Shown here piece after piece: positions 37,477-46,285 of a stretch of DNA of 64,000 nt. Both the position numbers and the translations under genes were made by a program. Position 1 is the first letter of the stretch. Each line of letters opens with the position of its first letter. This DNA is from Methylovirgula sp963708155 (GTDB lineage Bacteria > Pseudomonadota > Alphaproteobacteria > Rhizobiales > Beijerinckiaceae). The stretch is from contig OY970183.1 of assembly GCA_963708155.1 (NCBI GenBank), positions 1,550,001 to 1,614,000 on the forward strand. The letters run 5' to 3'. The notes under the pieces were generated by a model. The model worked only from the letters and a program-made list of their open reading frames with translations. It did no database searches and was not told the DNA's origin.

Positions 37477-37504
37477 AAACGCTCCGGCGCGGGCCGGAGC
37501 GTTT
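37477..37504. terminator. Bidirectional hairpin terminator
   Basis: AAACGCTCCGGC and GCCGGAGCGTTT form a perfect 12-base stem with a four-base loop. A-runs before and T-runs after suit termination in both directions. It lies between the convergent permease and cytochrome c genes. Confidence 0.85.
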
Positions 37505-37530
37505 GTCGCCATATTCAAAAAGATGCGGTG

Positions 37531-37929
37531 TTATTTCGAGCCGTCCGCCTTGAACTGCGAAATATAGGCCCAGATGTCGTCCCGCTGATGAGCCTTTTCG
37601 AGCCCCGCGAAGAACATCTTGACGCCCGGAATATCGGCCTGCGGGTTGGTGATGTACTTCTTGAACGTGTCCTCATTCCAGGTGATGCCGGAATTCTTCA
37701 TCGCGTCGGAATAGGCATAATCGGCGACCGTTCCAGCCTTGCGGCCGTTGAGGCCGTTCAACTCGGGGCCGACGAAGTTTTTCGCGCCCGGGCCAATCTG
37801 GTGACAGAGGTGGCAGGTATGTTCGAAAATCTGCTCGCCGGCCGCGGCATCGCCCGCGGCAGAGGCCGGAGCCAGCGCGGCCATCGTCAACAAACCAGCC
37901 GCAGCAAAGACGAAACCAGTATACTTCAT
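37531..37929 (-). CDS. Exported class I cytochrome c (c2-like)
   Basis: The 132-residue protein has a Sec signal peptide ending near PASAAG and a single haem site, HTCHLCHQIGPGAKNFVGPE (CHLCH). The axial methionine is in GVKMFFAGLEKAHQRDDIWA. NGLNGRKAGTVADYAYSDAM is typical of soluble c2/c550-type cytochromes that carry electrons in the periplasm. It starts at ATG 37929 behind GGAAGGGAA. It lies between the ABC exporter and the importer operon; a role as acceptor for a periplasmic dehydrogenase is possible but not shown. Confidence 0.92.
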   Translation of the reverse strand: MKYTGFVFAAAGLLTMAALAPASAAGDAAAGEQIFEHTCHLCHQIGPGAKNFVGPELNGLNGRKAGTVADYAYSDAMKNSGITWNEDTFKKYITNPQADIPGVKMFFAGLEKAHQRDDIWAYISQFKADGSK

Positions 37930-38055
37930 CGTTCCCTTCCCTTCCTCCCGGCGCCGCGTGTGGGCGCATGCCAGTTTAGACGGCTTCCAACACATGTTTA
38001 GCCCGATCCGCGGCGCGAAGACAATCCACATTCCAATTCACGAGACGAGCAATCA

Positions 38056-39072
38056 ATGAGCGACATTTCTGTTCCGCGAGTGAAGGCGTCCCGAAATACG
38101 GGCCGCAAGATTGTCGCGTCGGGCCTCGTGTTCCTGCTCGCCTGCAGCGGTGCCGCCCACGCTGACGACAATTTGCGCGTCGCCGCGCAGAAAACTGGGA
38201 CTTTTTCTTGGGAGCTCGGCGTCATCAAGGAGCATGGGCTCGACAAGAAGGCCGGTATTCATCTCGATGTCACGGAACTTGCTACGACCGAGGCCGGCAA
38301 AGTTGCGATTATGGGCGGCTCGGCCGACATCGCCATTTCCGACTGGCTCTGGGTCTCGCGCGAGCGCAGCCTCGGCGGCAAGCTCAAATTCTATCCGTAT
38401 TCGAGCACGCTCGGCGCCGTGATGGTGCCGCCCGCCTCGTCCATCGCCAAGCTCGCTGATCTCAAAGGCAAGAAACTCGGCGTTGCCGGCGGTCCGCTCG
38501 ACAAGAGCTGGCTGCTGCTGCAGGCCTATGCCAAGAATTCCGGCATCGATCTCGATTCCGACGCGCAGATTCTTTACGCCGCGCCGCCGCTCCTCGAAGA
38601 AGAGAGCCTGCAAGGCAAGGACGATGCGACGCTCAATTTCTGGAACTTCTGTGCCTCGCTGGAGACAAAGGGCTTCAAACGGCTGATCGGCATCGACGAG
38701 GTCGAAAAAGCGCTTGGCGCGTCCGGCCGCGTCGCGATGGTTGGTTATGTCTTCGACGAGACCTATGCCGCGCACCATGCCGACCTCTTGCGGCGCTTCT
38801 TCGCGATGGCAGCGCAGGCGCAGGACATTCTTGCCCATTCGAAACCCGAATGGCAGAAAATCGGCGAGAAGATCGGCGTCACCGATCCGGCCGCGCTTGA
38901 AATCTATCGCAAGCGTTATCTCGAAGGCGCCGCGCATCGCCCGATCGCCGACGAAGAGGCGGATGCCCGCAAGCTCTATCAGGTGCTCGCCCGCATCGGC
39001 GGCGCCAAACTCGTCGGCCCGGCTGCGGAACTCGACGCCGGTACTTTCTACAAAGACGCAGCGGGCGATTGA
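38056..39072 (+). CDS. NitT/TauT-type ABC transporter substrate-binding protein
   Basis: The 338-residue periplasmic protein has a late signal peptide (RKIVASGLVFLLACSGAAHA) after a basic N terminus. The mature part reads LRVAAQKTGTFSWELGVIKE, then ELATTEAGKVAIMGGSADIA, PASSIAKLADLKGKKLGVAG and LLRRFFAMAAQAQDILA. This is the fold of nitrate, sulfonate and thiamine-precursor binding proteins. Binding residues for a specific ligand are not evident. It heads an operon with the permease and ATPase genes. Confidence 0.85.
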   Translation: MSDISVPRVKASRNTGRKIVASGLVFLLACSGAAHADDNLRVAAQKTGTFSWELGVIKEHGLDKKAGIHLDVTELATTEAGKVAIMGGSADIAISDWLWVSRERSLGGKLKFYPYSSTLGAVMVPPASSIAKLADLKGKKLGVAGGPLDKSWLLLQAYAKNSGIDLDSDAQILYAAPPLLEEESLQGKDDATLNFWNFCASLETKGFKRLIGIDEVEKALGASGRVAMVGYVFDETYAAHHADLLRRFFAMAAQAQDILAHSKPEWQKIGEKIGVTDPAALEIYRKRYLEGAAHRPIADEEADARKLYQVLARIGGAKLVGPAAELDAGTFYKDAAGD

Positions 39073-39073
39073 C

Positions 39074-39814
39074 GTGCTGCTGCGATTGCTTTCGCTTCTG
39101 TTTATTGTCGCGCTCTGGCAGGCGGCCTCGATGGTGGCCGACAGCCGCCTCCTGCCGGCGCCGCTCGCCGTGCTCGCCGTCATCGGCCGCGAAGCGCAAT
39201 CGCACGCGCTCTATTTCAACATGGCGACGACCTTGGCGCGCGTCGCCGTTTCCTTCACGTTGGCGATGGTCTTCGGCACGTTTTTCGGCGTCTTGATGGG
39301 ACGCAACCCGACGCTCGACCGGCTCGGCGATCCCTGGCTCGTCATTCTCCTGAACGTGCCTGCGCTCGTCGTTATCGTTCTTGCCTATGTTTGGCTTGGG
39401 TTGACGGAGGTCGCCGCCGTGCTCGCCGTCGCGCTCAACAAACTGCCGAACACAACGGCGACGATCCGCGAGGGTGCCCGCGCGCTCGATCCAGGGTTAG
39501 AGGAGATGGCCACCGTCTTCGCCATGCCCTGGCGGACGCGCGTCAGGCATGTCTTGATACCGCAGCTTGCACCCTATATCGCCGCGGCGACGCGTTCGGG
39601 CCTGTCGCTTGTCTGGAAGATCGTGCTTGTCGTCGAACTGCTGGGCCGTTCCAACGGCGTCGGCTTCGAGATCGGCAGCGCCTTCCAGCTTTTCGACGTG
39701 GCGCTGCTGCTGGCCTACGCGCTGCCCTTCGTCGGCATCATGCTGGCGATTGAAACCTTTCTCGTGCAACCCTTCGAGCGTCATGTCTCCCGCTGGCGAC
39801 CCAAAGCAGCTTGA
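39074..39814 (+). CDS. NitT/TauT-type ABC transporter permease
   Basis: The 246-residue protein begins at GTG 39074, two bases after the binding-protein stop, and has about six helices. The EAA loop is REGARALDPGLEEMATVFAM then PWRTRVRHVLIPQLAPYIAA, typical of BPD_transp_1 permeases of the TauC/SsuC group. VLVVELLGRSNGVGFEIGSA follows. A longer frame beginning inside the previous gene is not used. It overlaps the ATPase gene by 32 bases. Confidence 0.88.
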   Translation: MLLRLLSLLFIVALWQAASMVADSRLLPAPLAVLAVIGREAQSHALYFNMATTLARVAVSFTLAMVFGTFFGVLMGRNPTLDRLGDPWLVILLNVPALVVIVLAYVWLGLTEVAAVLAVALNKLPNTTATIREGARALDPGLEEMATVFAMPWRTRVRHVLIPQLAPYIAAATRSGLSLVWKIVLVVELLGRSNGVGFEIGSAFQLFDVALLLAYALPFVGIMLAIETFLVQPFERHVSRWRPKAA

Positions 39815-40517
39815 GGTCCTTGTCAAGCGCAAGGCTTTCCGCACCGCCAATGGCGACGTGCGCGAGATTCTGCACGACTTTTCGCTGACACTCGAAGCAG
39901 GCAAGATTCACGCGCTTGTCGGCCCCTCGGGCTTCGGCAAGACGACGCTGCTGCGTATTATCATCGGCCTCGATCGCGATTTCGAGGGCCGCGTCAGCCT
40001 GCCGCCGGAAACGAAGATCGGCATGGTCTTTCAGGAGCCGCGGCTGCTGCCCTGGCGCAGCGTGCTCGAAAATCTAAAACTCGCCGCGCCGCAGGCGGCC
40101 GAAGCCGATCTCGTCAAACTGGCGGACGATCTCGGCATCGGCGATCATCTGCGCAATTTTCCGGGCGAACTCTCGCTCGGTCAGGCGCGTCGTGTCGCGC
40201 TGGCGCGGGCGTTGGCGATCGAACCCAATCTGCTGGTTCTGGACGAGCCTTTCGTCTCGCTCGATGCGGCGCTCGCCCGCCGTCTCTCGGACGAACTCGC
40301 CGCGCTCGTCGAACGCACCAGGGTTACAACCCTGCTTGTCACGCACGATATCGATGAGGCGATTCGGCTCGCCGATCACATCATACTGCTTGGCCATCGG
40401 CCGGCCGAAATCGTTGGCAACATCGACGTCAGCTTGCCGCGCCGGGCGATGACCGCCGATTATGCGGCCAAGACCAAGGCGCTGATAGGCGCCATTCTGG
40501 CGGAGAACGCGGTTTGA
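39783..40517 (+). CDS. NitT/TauT-type ABC transporter ATP-binding protein
   Basis: From ATG 39783 (MSPAGDPKQLEVLVKRKAFR) the protein has 244 residues. It has Walker A LVGPSGFGKTTLLRIIIGLD, Q-loop VFQEPRLLPWRSVLENL, Walker B LLVLDEPFVSLDAAL and H-loop LLVTHDIDEAIRLAD. The signature is LSLGQARRVALARALA, with Leu in place of the usual first Gly of LSGGQ. It drives the adjacent permease. The end overlaps the HAD gene by four bases. Confidence 0.88.
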   Translation: MSPAGDPKQLEVLVKRKAFRTANGDVREILHDFSLTLEAGKIHALVGPSGFGKTTLLRIIIGLDRDFEGRVSLPPETKIGMVFQEPRLLPWRSVLENLKLAAPQAAEADLVKLADDLGIGDHLRNFPGELSLGQARRVALARALAIEPNLLVLDEPFVSLDAALARRLSDELAALVERTRVTTLLVTHDIDEAIRLADHIILLGHRPAEIVGNIDVSLPRRAMTADYAAKTKALIGAILAENAV

Positions 40518-41188
40518 GCCTTTTGATTTTCGATTGCGACGGTGTGCTTGTCGATTCCGAAGTGATCGCTTTCGATGTTCTGGCGCAAATGCTGACGGAG
40601 CTGGGACGGCCGATGAGCTTTGCCGAAAGCCGCCGCCGCTTCATGGGCCGGCGCACGGGCGACGTGCTCGCCGAGATCGAAAAGGAATTGGGTCACCCGA
40701 TTGCGCTGGACACCGGCGCGCGAATGAAAGCCGCGCTCTTCGCGCGTCTGCGTAACGACTTAAAACCCGTCGCGGGCGTCGTCGCGGCAATTGCGCGTGT
40801 GCCGCGCCCGATCTGCGTTGCGTCCTCCTCGCCGCCGGATCGTATTGCCCTCTCGCTGGAGGTCACGGGGCTTGCGCCCTTATTCGGCACGCATGTTTTC
40901 AGCGCGGAGCAGGTGGCTCACGGCAAGCCGGCGCCCGATCTCTTTCTTCTCGCCGCGAAATCCATGGGCGTTCCGCCGCAAGACGCCATTGTCATCGAGG
41001 ATTCGCCCGCTGGCGTGACGGCGGCGCGCAGCGCCGGCATGGGAATCATCGGTTTTGCCGGGGCCAGCCATGCCGACGGCGCGCTCATCGCGGCGCTGCG
41101 CGAGGCCGGGGCTGAAAATGTCATCACCGACATGGCGGACCTGCCGGCGGCGATCGGGCGGGTGCAGGCCGCGCGGGCAGCGGCATGA
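40514..41188 (+). CDS. HAD-family phosphatase
   Basis: The 224-residue protein begins at TTG 40514, overlapping the ABC ATPase stop (TTGA). HAD motif I is LLIFDCDGVLVDSEVIAFDV, motif II CVASSSPPDRI, motif III KPAPDLFLLAA and motif IV IVIEDSPAGVTAARSAGM. This is the beta-phosphoglucomutase/phosphoglycolate-phosphatase-like group with an alpha-helical cap. Substrate is not evident. Tight coupling to the importer genes suggests it may act on the imported compound or its product; that is inference. Confidence 0.88.
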   Translation: MSLLIFDCDGVLVDSEVIAFDVLAQMLTELGRPMSFAESRRRFMGRRTGDVLAEIEKELGHPIALDTGARMKAALFARLRNDLKPVAGVVAAIARVPRPICVASSSPPDRIALSLEVTGLAPLFGTHVFSAEQVAHGKPAPDLFLLAAKSMGVPPQDAIVIEDSPAGVTAARSAGMGIIGFAGASHADGALIAALREAGAENVITDMADLPAAIGRVQAARAAA

Positions 41189-41586
41189 AGCTCCTGCTTG
41201 TCGTCGCCGCGGCGCTTGTCGATGTGGATGGCCGCGTATTGATCGCCCAGCGGCCGGAAGGCAAGCAGCTTGCCGGCCTCTGGGAGTTTCCCGGCGGCAA
41301 ATTACAAGAAGGCGAGCGGCCGGAGATTGCGCTGATCCGCGAGTTGAAAGAGGAACTCGGCATCGATGTCGAAGAGGCCTGTCTCGCGCCGCTGACCTTC
41401 GCGAGCCATGCCTATCCCGAATTTCATCTGCTGATGCCGCTCTATATCTGCCGGCGCTGGCGCGGACAGGTCGCGTCGCGCGAGAATCAGGCGCTCAAAT
41501 GGGTGCGCCCGCACAATCTGCGCGATTATCCAATGCCGCCGGCGGATGCGCCGCTCATTCCCGCGCTCATCGACCTTCTAGGCTAA
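41185..41586 (+). CDS. mutT: 8-oxo-dGTP diphosphatase MutT
   Basis: MutT removes oxidised dGTP from the nucleotide pool. The 133-residue protein has the full Nudix box, GGKLQEGERPEIALIRELKE then ELGI, with all catalytic glutamates, preceded by GLWEFP as in MutT. It overlaps the HAD gene by four bases at its start and the L,D-transpeptidase stop by four bases at its end. Confidence 0.9.
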   Translation: MKLLLVVAAALVDVDGRVLIAQRPEGKQLAGLWEFPGGKLQEGERPEIALIRELKEELGIDVEEACLAPLTFASHAYPEFHLLMPLYICRRWRGQVASRENQALKWVRPHNLRDYPMPPADAPLIPALIDLLG

Positions 41587-42146
41587 TAGCCGCCATAAAA
41601 GCTCGCGCCCCAACGCGGTCCTTGCGGCGCATAGCCCCAGGAGCTGTAACCGTATCCGGCCGGCCGGCCCCAGCCGCGCCCGGCATAGACGGAGGGACGG
41701 TGGTGGTGCCGCACGGCATAATGGGTTTCCGGCGGTTGGCCGGTGATATGGATGATCGCGCCTTCTTCCTTGACCATGTCGAAGAGTACCGCCGCATTCT
41801 GCGGCGAGATGCGCACACAGCCGTGCGACGCCGGGTGGCCAAGCCAGCCGGTCTCATAAGTGCCGTGGATGGCATAGCCGCCGGCGAAGAAGATCGAATG
41901 CGGCATCGGCGAATGGTAGTATTTCTTGGAATAGTGCATCGTCTGCAGGCTCTCCGGCGTGAACGTGCCGTCCGGAGTCACATAGCCGTCACGCGCGGAG
42001 GAAATCGGCCAATCGTAGGTGCCGCCTGAACCCTGTACGTGCATGGTCTGGGCGCTGAGATCGATGTCGATAAGCACTTTGGCCATGGCCGGCGAAACCG
42101 CAAAAATGCCACTCAGCAGAAGCAATAGCCCAATAAATTTACGCAT
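41583..42146 (-). CDS. Exported L,D-transpeptidase (YkuD domain)
   Basis: The 187-residue protein starts MRKFIGLLLLLSGIFAVSPA with a signal peptide ending near AMA. The YkuD catalytic motif is AIHGTYETGWLGHPASHGCV then RIS, with the active Cys in SHGCVR. Enzymes of this type form 3-3 peptidoglycan cross-links or attach proteins to peptidoglycan. The C terminus is a Gly/Tyr/Pro-rich tail of about 40 residues (GRGWGRPAGYGYSSWGYAPQ). An in-frame ATG six codons upstream is less likely. Confidence 0.9.
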   Translation of the reverse strand: MRKFIGLLLLLSGIFAVSPAMAKVLIDIDLSAQTMHVQGSGGTYDWPISSARDGYVTPDGTFTPESLQTMHYSKKYYHSPMPHSIFFAGGYAIHGTYETGWLGHPASHGCVRISPQNAAVLFDMVKEEGAIIHITGQPPETHYAVRHHHRPSVYAGRGWGRPAGYGYSSWGYAPQGPRWGASFYGGY

Positions 42147-42456
42147 AACGCATCCCCGCAACACATTGGCCGCGCGATGGCTATTCGTCTCACACTGTAA
42201 AGGCGGCGTAAACCGCAGAGTCTAAGTAACGTTTATGGGAAACCCTCGATGAAGAACTTATAGGATTCTATGTAATTTCATGACGGAAAAAGGAAGATCG
42301 TTAAAAGGGGCCCAAAGATGGGCTCCTGGGTTTATGAAGATGGGCTCCTGGGTTTAATCAGCGCAAAGCTCGCCGCCTGCCGCACGGTGCTGCCACAGAG
42401 GTAGCGAAGGCCGTCCGGTTCCCCCATATTGGGACAAACGATCAGGACGGACGGCG
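42147..42456. other. Intergenic region upstream of the M3 peptidase gene
   Basis: The 310 bases are less GC-rich than their surroundings and contain the short tandem repeat described separately. Short in-frame stretches exist but none has a domain or a good ribosome site. Promoters for both flanking genes are expected here. Confidence 0.5.
42315..42356. repeat. Two-copy 22-base tandem repeat
   Basis: The 20-base segment AAGATGGGCTCCTGGGTTTA occurs at 42315-42334 and again at 42337-42356, separated by two bases. The copies are identical. This may be recent slippage or an assembly duplication. Confidence 0.85.
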
Positions 42457-44505
42457 ATGACCCACGAAACGCAAAATCCGCTATTGGACGACTGGAGCGG
42501 GCCGCTCGATGCGCCGCCCTTTGCGCGGATCAGGTCTGCCGATTTTCCGGCTGCATTCGATGCGGCTTTCGCGGCGCATAGAGCCGAGATCGCGGCGATT
42601 GCCGACGATCCGGCGCCGCCGACCTTCGAGAATACGGTCGGTCCCTTCGAGCGTTCGGGAAAATTGCTCGGCCGCGTGTCGGCGATCTTTTTCAATCTCG
42701 CCGGTGCCGACACCAACGACGAGATCGAGGCGATCGAGCGCGAGGTCGCACCGCGCTTTGCCGCGCATGATGCCGAAATCCATCTCAACGACGCGCTTTT
42801 CGCCCGCTTCGATACGCTCTGGCGCGGGCGCGAGACGCTTGGTCTTAGCGCCGAAGAACTGCGCGCGTTGGAACGTCATCACATCGGCTTCCGCCGCGCC
42901 GGCGCGGGACAGCCGCCGCAGGTGAAGGCGCGGCTTGCCGCGATCGGCGAAAGGCTCGCGGCGCTGGGCACGCAATTCTCGCAGAACGTACTCGCGGACG
43001 AGAACGCCTTTGCCTTGATTCTCGACGAAGCCGATCTCACTGGCCTGCCGGATTGGCAGCGCGCCGCGGCGGCGGCGGCCGCGACCGAGCGCGGACATGA
43101 AGGCAAATTCGCCATCACTCTGGCGCGCTCGTCTGTCGAGCCCTTCCTGCAAACGGCGCAGCGGCGCGACCTGCGCGAGAAAATCTTCCGCGCCTGGCTC
43201 GCCCGCGGCGAAAATGCGGGCGCGAGCGACAATCGCGCCATTGCCGCCGAAATGGTGCAACTGCGCCAGGAGAAGGCGAAGCTTCTCGGCTACAGGAGCT
43301 TTGCCGAATTCCGCCTCGCTGATCAGATGGCGAAAAGTCCCGCCGCGGCCCAGAACCTGCTCGATGAAGTCTGGACGCGCGGCCGCGCGCGAGCCCTGCG
43401 CGAGCAGGCGGCGCTGCAACAGCTGGTCGCGGCCGAGGGCGGCAATTTCACGCTTCAGCCCTGGGACTGGCGCTATTATGCCGAGAAGCGCCGCAAGGCC
43501 GAGTTCGATCTCGATGAGGCGGCGTTCAAGCCCTATCTGCCGCTCGAGCAGATGATCGCGGCGGCGTTCTATACCGCCGGGCAGCTTTTTGGTCTCACGT
43601 TCGAGGAGCGCAAGGATATCGCGCTCTATCATCCCGATGCCCGCGCCTGGGCGGTGCGCGACAGGAAGGGCCGCGCCGTCGGGCTTTTCATCGGCGATTA
43701 TTTTGCCCGCGCCTCGAAACATGGCGGCGCCTGGATGGGCGCCTATCGCGATCAGGAAAAGCTCGATGGCGAAATCCTGCCGATCATCGTCAACGTGCTG
43801 AATTTCGCAAAGCCGCCGCCGGGCGAGGCTTGCCTGCTGAGCTTCGACGATGCGCGCACGCTGTTCCACGAATTCGGTCACGCGCTGCACGGGCTCTTGT
43901 CGGATGTCACTTTTCCGTCGCTCGCCGGCACCAATGTCGCGTCGGATTTCGTCGAGTTCCCCTCGCAGCTTTACGAACATTGGTTCGAGCAGCGCGAAAT
44001 CCTGCGCCGCTTCGCCCGCCATCATCAGACAGGCGCGCCGATGCCGGAGGATTTGATTGAGAAGGTCATCGCCGCGCGGCAATTCAATCAGGGCTTCCTG
44101 ACCGCCGAATATACCGCCTCGGCGCTTGTCGATCTCGCCTTGCACAGCGCGCCGGCGGACGATCTCGACATCGTCGCTTTCGAGCGCGACACGCTTGCAC
44201 GGCTTGGCATGCCAGAGGCCGTCGCCATGCGCCACCGGCTGGTGCATTTCACCCATGTCTTCGCCGGAGATGGCTATTCCTCCGGCTATTATTCCTATCT
44301 CTGGTCGGAAGTTCTCGATGCGGACGGCTTTGCCGCCTTCACCGAGGCGGGCGATATTTTCGCGCCGGAGGTCGCCGCGCGGTTGAAACAGCATGTCTAC
44401 GCCGCCGGCAATCGCGCCGATCCCGAAGCGGCTTATGTGGCCTTTCGCGGCCGCGCGGCATCGCCCGAGCCCTTGCTCAGGAAGCGCGGGCTGGTGGAGG
44501 CGTGA
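42457..44505 (+). CDS. M3-family peptidase (Dcp/oligopeptidase A type)
   Basis: The 682-residue cytosolic zinc peptidase degrades short peptides. The active site is RTLFHEFGHALHGLLSDVTF (HEFGH at about 471-475), followed by AGTNVASDFVEFPSQLYEHW, the pattern of peptidyl-dipeptidase Dcp. The N terminus (NPLLDDWSGPLDAPPFARIR) and TFENTVGPFERSGKLLGRVS also fit the Dcp side of the family. The 3' end overlaps the convergent olsA-like gene by 29 bases. Confidence 0.93.
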   Translation: MTHETQNPLLDDWSGPLDAPPFARIRSADFPAAFDAAFAAHRAEIAAIADDPAPPTFENTVGPFERSGKLLGRVSAIFFNLAGADTNDEIEAIEREVAPRFAAHDAEIHLNDALFARFDTLWRGRETLGLSAEELRALERHHIGFRRAGAGQPPQVKARLAAIGERLAALGTQFSQNVLADENAFALILDEADLTGLPDWQRAAAAAAATERGHEGKFAITLARSSVEPFLQTAQRRDLREKIFRAWLARGENAGASDNRAIAAEMVQLRQEKAKLLGYRSFAEFRLADQMAKSPAAAQNLLDEVWTRGRARALREQAALQQLVAAEGGNFTLQPWDWRYYAEKRRKAEFDLDEAAFKPYLPLEQMIAAAFYTAGQLFGLTFEERKDIALYHPDARAWAVRDRKGRAVGLFIGDYFARASKHGGAWMGAYRDQEKLDGEILPIIVNVLNFAKPPPGEACLLSFDDARTLFHEFGHALHGLLSDVTFPSLAGTNVASDFVEFPSQLYEHWFEQREILRRFARHHQTGAPMPEDLIEKVIAARQFNQGFLTAEYTASALVDLALHSAPADDLDIVAFERDTLARLGMPEAVAMRHRLVHFTHVFAGDGYSSGYYSYLWSEVLDADGFAAFTEAGDIFAPEVAARLKQHVYAAGNRADPEAAYVAFRGRAASPEPLLRKRGLVEA

Positions 44506-45358
44506 GCGCCGCGCCCGCATAGGCTGCCACGATCCGCTCATAGCACGCTTGTGCGATCGCGCGGCGCGGCAGGCGTTCATCCAGCGTCAGCGGCTCGCAG
44601 AAAATCAGTTGGCAGGTGACGGGCGCCCCGCGCATCAGGGCGAACACATGCGGCAGCAGCGCATCGTCGCCGATCCAGGCCGCGTGTGCCGATGAGTAGC
44701 GAATCGCGATCGGCTGGATCGCATAGTCCCGGCCGCGATTGTGCAATTCCTCCACGATGGCGAAGTGGGAAGAATGAAACGGCTGCGGCCCGTTGGCATG
44801 GGTCGTCGCCTCGGGAAAGAGTACGACATGCTCGCCTGCTTCGATTTGCGTGAGCATGGCGGCATTGGTCAGAGGAATGCTCGCGCGGGCGCCGCGATCG
44901 ACGAAAATCGTATTCACCAGCCGGGCGAAGGTGCGGATGATCGGCCAGCGGCCGACCTCGCTTTTGGCGACGAATGCGGCCGGGAAAAGCGCGCCAAGGG
45001 CGGGAATGTCGGTCCAGGAGACATGGTTGGTGACAACCAGCGCGGCCATGTTCCGCCGCATATCTTGCGGCACGCGACCGCTGACCTTCACCTGCACCTT
45101 CACCAGCCGGAGCACGCTCCCGTAGAAAAGCCGCGGCAGCACCCAGCCGGAGCGCGGCCTGAGGCGCAAGATTGCCCATTGAATAGGCGCGAGCATCAGG
45201 AAGGAGATGGAAATGACCAGCGTGAGGCCGATCGCGCGCAGAGCGACCTCCGCCTTCAAAAGGACGCGTGAAATCAGTTGCAAAATGGGATAGAGCATAG
45301 GGGTGTGGATGCGGGCGCTCCGCGTCATCAAAGTTTCGTTCGGGCTGACTAGCCTCAT
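44477..45358 (-). CDS. olsA: Lysophospholipid/lyso-ornithine lipid acyltransferase OlsA-like
   Basis: The 1-acyl-glycerol-3-phosphate acyltransferase domain has the NHxxxxD motif (VVTNHVSWTDIPALGAL) and the second block VLFPEATTHANGPQPFHSSH. One N-terminal membrane segment (LVISISFLMLAPIQWAILRL) anchors it. It lies divergent from an OlsB-like gene, and OlsA O-acylates lyso-ornithine lipid made by OlsB, so I favour OlsA over a plain PlsC. The longest frame starts at 45358, only 33 bases from the olsB start. In-frame ATGs at 45328 or 45298 would leave more room for promoters. Confidence 0.82.
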   Translation of the reverse strand: MRLVSPNETLMTRSARIHTPMLYPILQLISRVLLKAEVALRAIGLTLVISISFLMLAPIQWAILRLRPRSGWVLPRLFYGSVLRLVKVQVKVSGRVPQDMRRNMAALVVTNHVSWTDIPALGALFPAAFVAKSEVGRWPIIRTFARLVNTIFVDRGARASIPLTNAAMLTQIEAGEHVVLFPEATTHANGPQPFHSSHFAIVEELHNRGRDYAIQPIAIRYSSAHAAWIGDDALLPHVFALMRGAPVTCQLIFCEPLTLDERLPRRAIAQACYERIVAAYAGAALTPPPARAS

Positions 45359-45391
45359 TCGATACTATCCAAGCGGACGATTCGACGAAAC

Positions 45392-46285
45392 ATGTGGCCG
45401 ATTGAGCCGCCCTTTGGCACCGTCATCCCATTCTCGGCCCGCGGGTTTCTGCCGGCCAAGAGCCCTTCCGATTTGCCGCACGTTCTCGGCCGGTTCGGCA
45501 ATTTCGAGATCCGTATCGCCACCCGCAAGGAAGTGCGCAAGGCGCAACGTCTGCGCTTCAAGGTGTTCTACGAGGAAGGCGGCGCGGTCGCGCATGGCCC
45601 CGCGGCGCTAGTGCGGCGTGACATCTGCCGCTTCGACAAATTCTGCGATCATCTGCTGATTGTTGATCTCGCGGCCCGCAACCGTTTCGGCCGGCTGAAG
45701 CCGAAGATCGTCGGCACCTACCGGCTACTGCGCGGCGACGTCGCCGCGCGTAATGGCGGGTTCTACAGCGAGAGTGAATTCGACATCGCGCCGCTGCTGC
45801 AAGGTCATGCGGGCAAGAATTTTCTCGAACTTGGCCGCTCCTGCGTCCACGCCAAATATCGCTCGAAGCGCGTGATCGAGCTTTTGTGGCGTGGCCTCTG
45901 GATCTACATCCAGCACCACCATATCGATGTGATGTTCGGCTGCGCCAGCCTGCCGGGGACCAACCCGCTGGCTCTGGCACTGCCCTTGAGCTTCCTGCAT
46001 CACCATGCCTCGGCCGACCCGCAATGGCAGGTGCGCCCGAGCAAGGGCCGCGCCGTGCCGATGAACGTGCTCGACAAGGGCGCGATCGATCAGCGCAAGG
46101 GCCTTGCCGCTCTGCCGCCGCTCATCAAGGCCTATCTGCGCGTCGGTGCAAAATTCGGCGACGGCGCGGTGATCGACCCGCAATTCGGCACGATCGATGT
46201 TTTTACCGTGATGCCGATCGCCGAGATCGAGCACCGCTATATCGCCTATTACGGCAGCGATGGCGGCGAGAACGCGGCGGCGTGA
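45392..46285 (+). CDS. olsB: L-ornithine N-alpha-acyltransferase OlsB-like
   Basis: The 297-residue GNAT-fold protein transfers a 3-hydroxyacyl group from acyl carrier protein to ornithine, giving lyso-ornithine lipid. Recognisable parts are IRIATRKEVRKAQRLRFKVF then YEEGG, DKFCDHLLIVDL, GRLKPKIVGTYRLLRGDVAA, FLELGRSCVHAKYRSKRVIE and DVMFGCASLPGTNP. These match OlsB, including the segment after residue 100 that marks a known individual (ELGRSCV). The stop abuts the argJ stop. Confidence 0.88.
   Translation: MWPIEPPFGTVIPFSARGFLPAKSPSDLPHVLGRFGNFEIRIATRKEVRKAQRLRFKVFYEEGGAVAHGPAALVRRDICRFDKFCDHLLIVDLAARNRFGRLKPKIVGTYRLLRGDVAARNGGFYSESEFDIAPLLQGHAGKNFLELGRSCVHAKYRSKRVIELLWRGLWIYIQHHHIDVMFGCASLPGTNPLALALPLSFLHHHASADPQWQVRPSKGRAVPMNVLDKGAIDQRKGLAALPPLIKAYLRVGAKFGDGAVIDPQFGTIDVFTVMPIAEIEHRYIAYYGSDGGENAAA

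Noticed and set aside
42147..42456. Insertion-sequence remnant at the tandem repeat
   Set aside because: No transposase fragment or terminal inverted repeats are visible; the two 20-mers alone do not support it.
42481..44580. 699-residue open frame antisense to the M3 peptidase gene
   Set aside because: The sense strand encodes an intact HEFGH peptidase; the antisense product has no recognisable motif.
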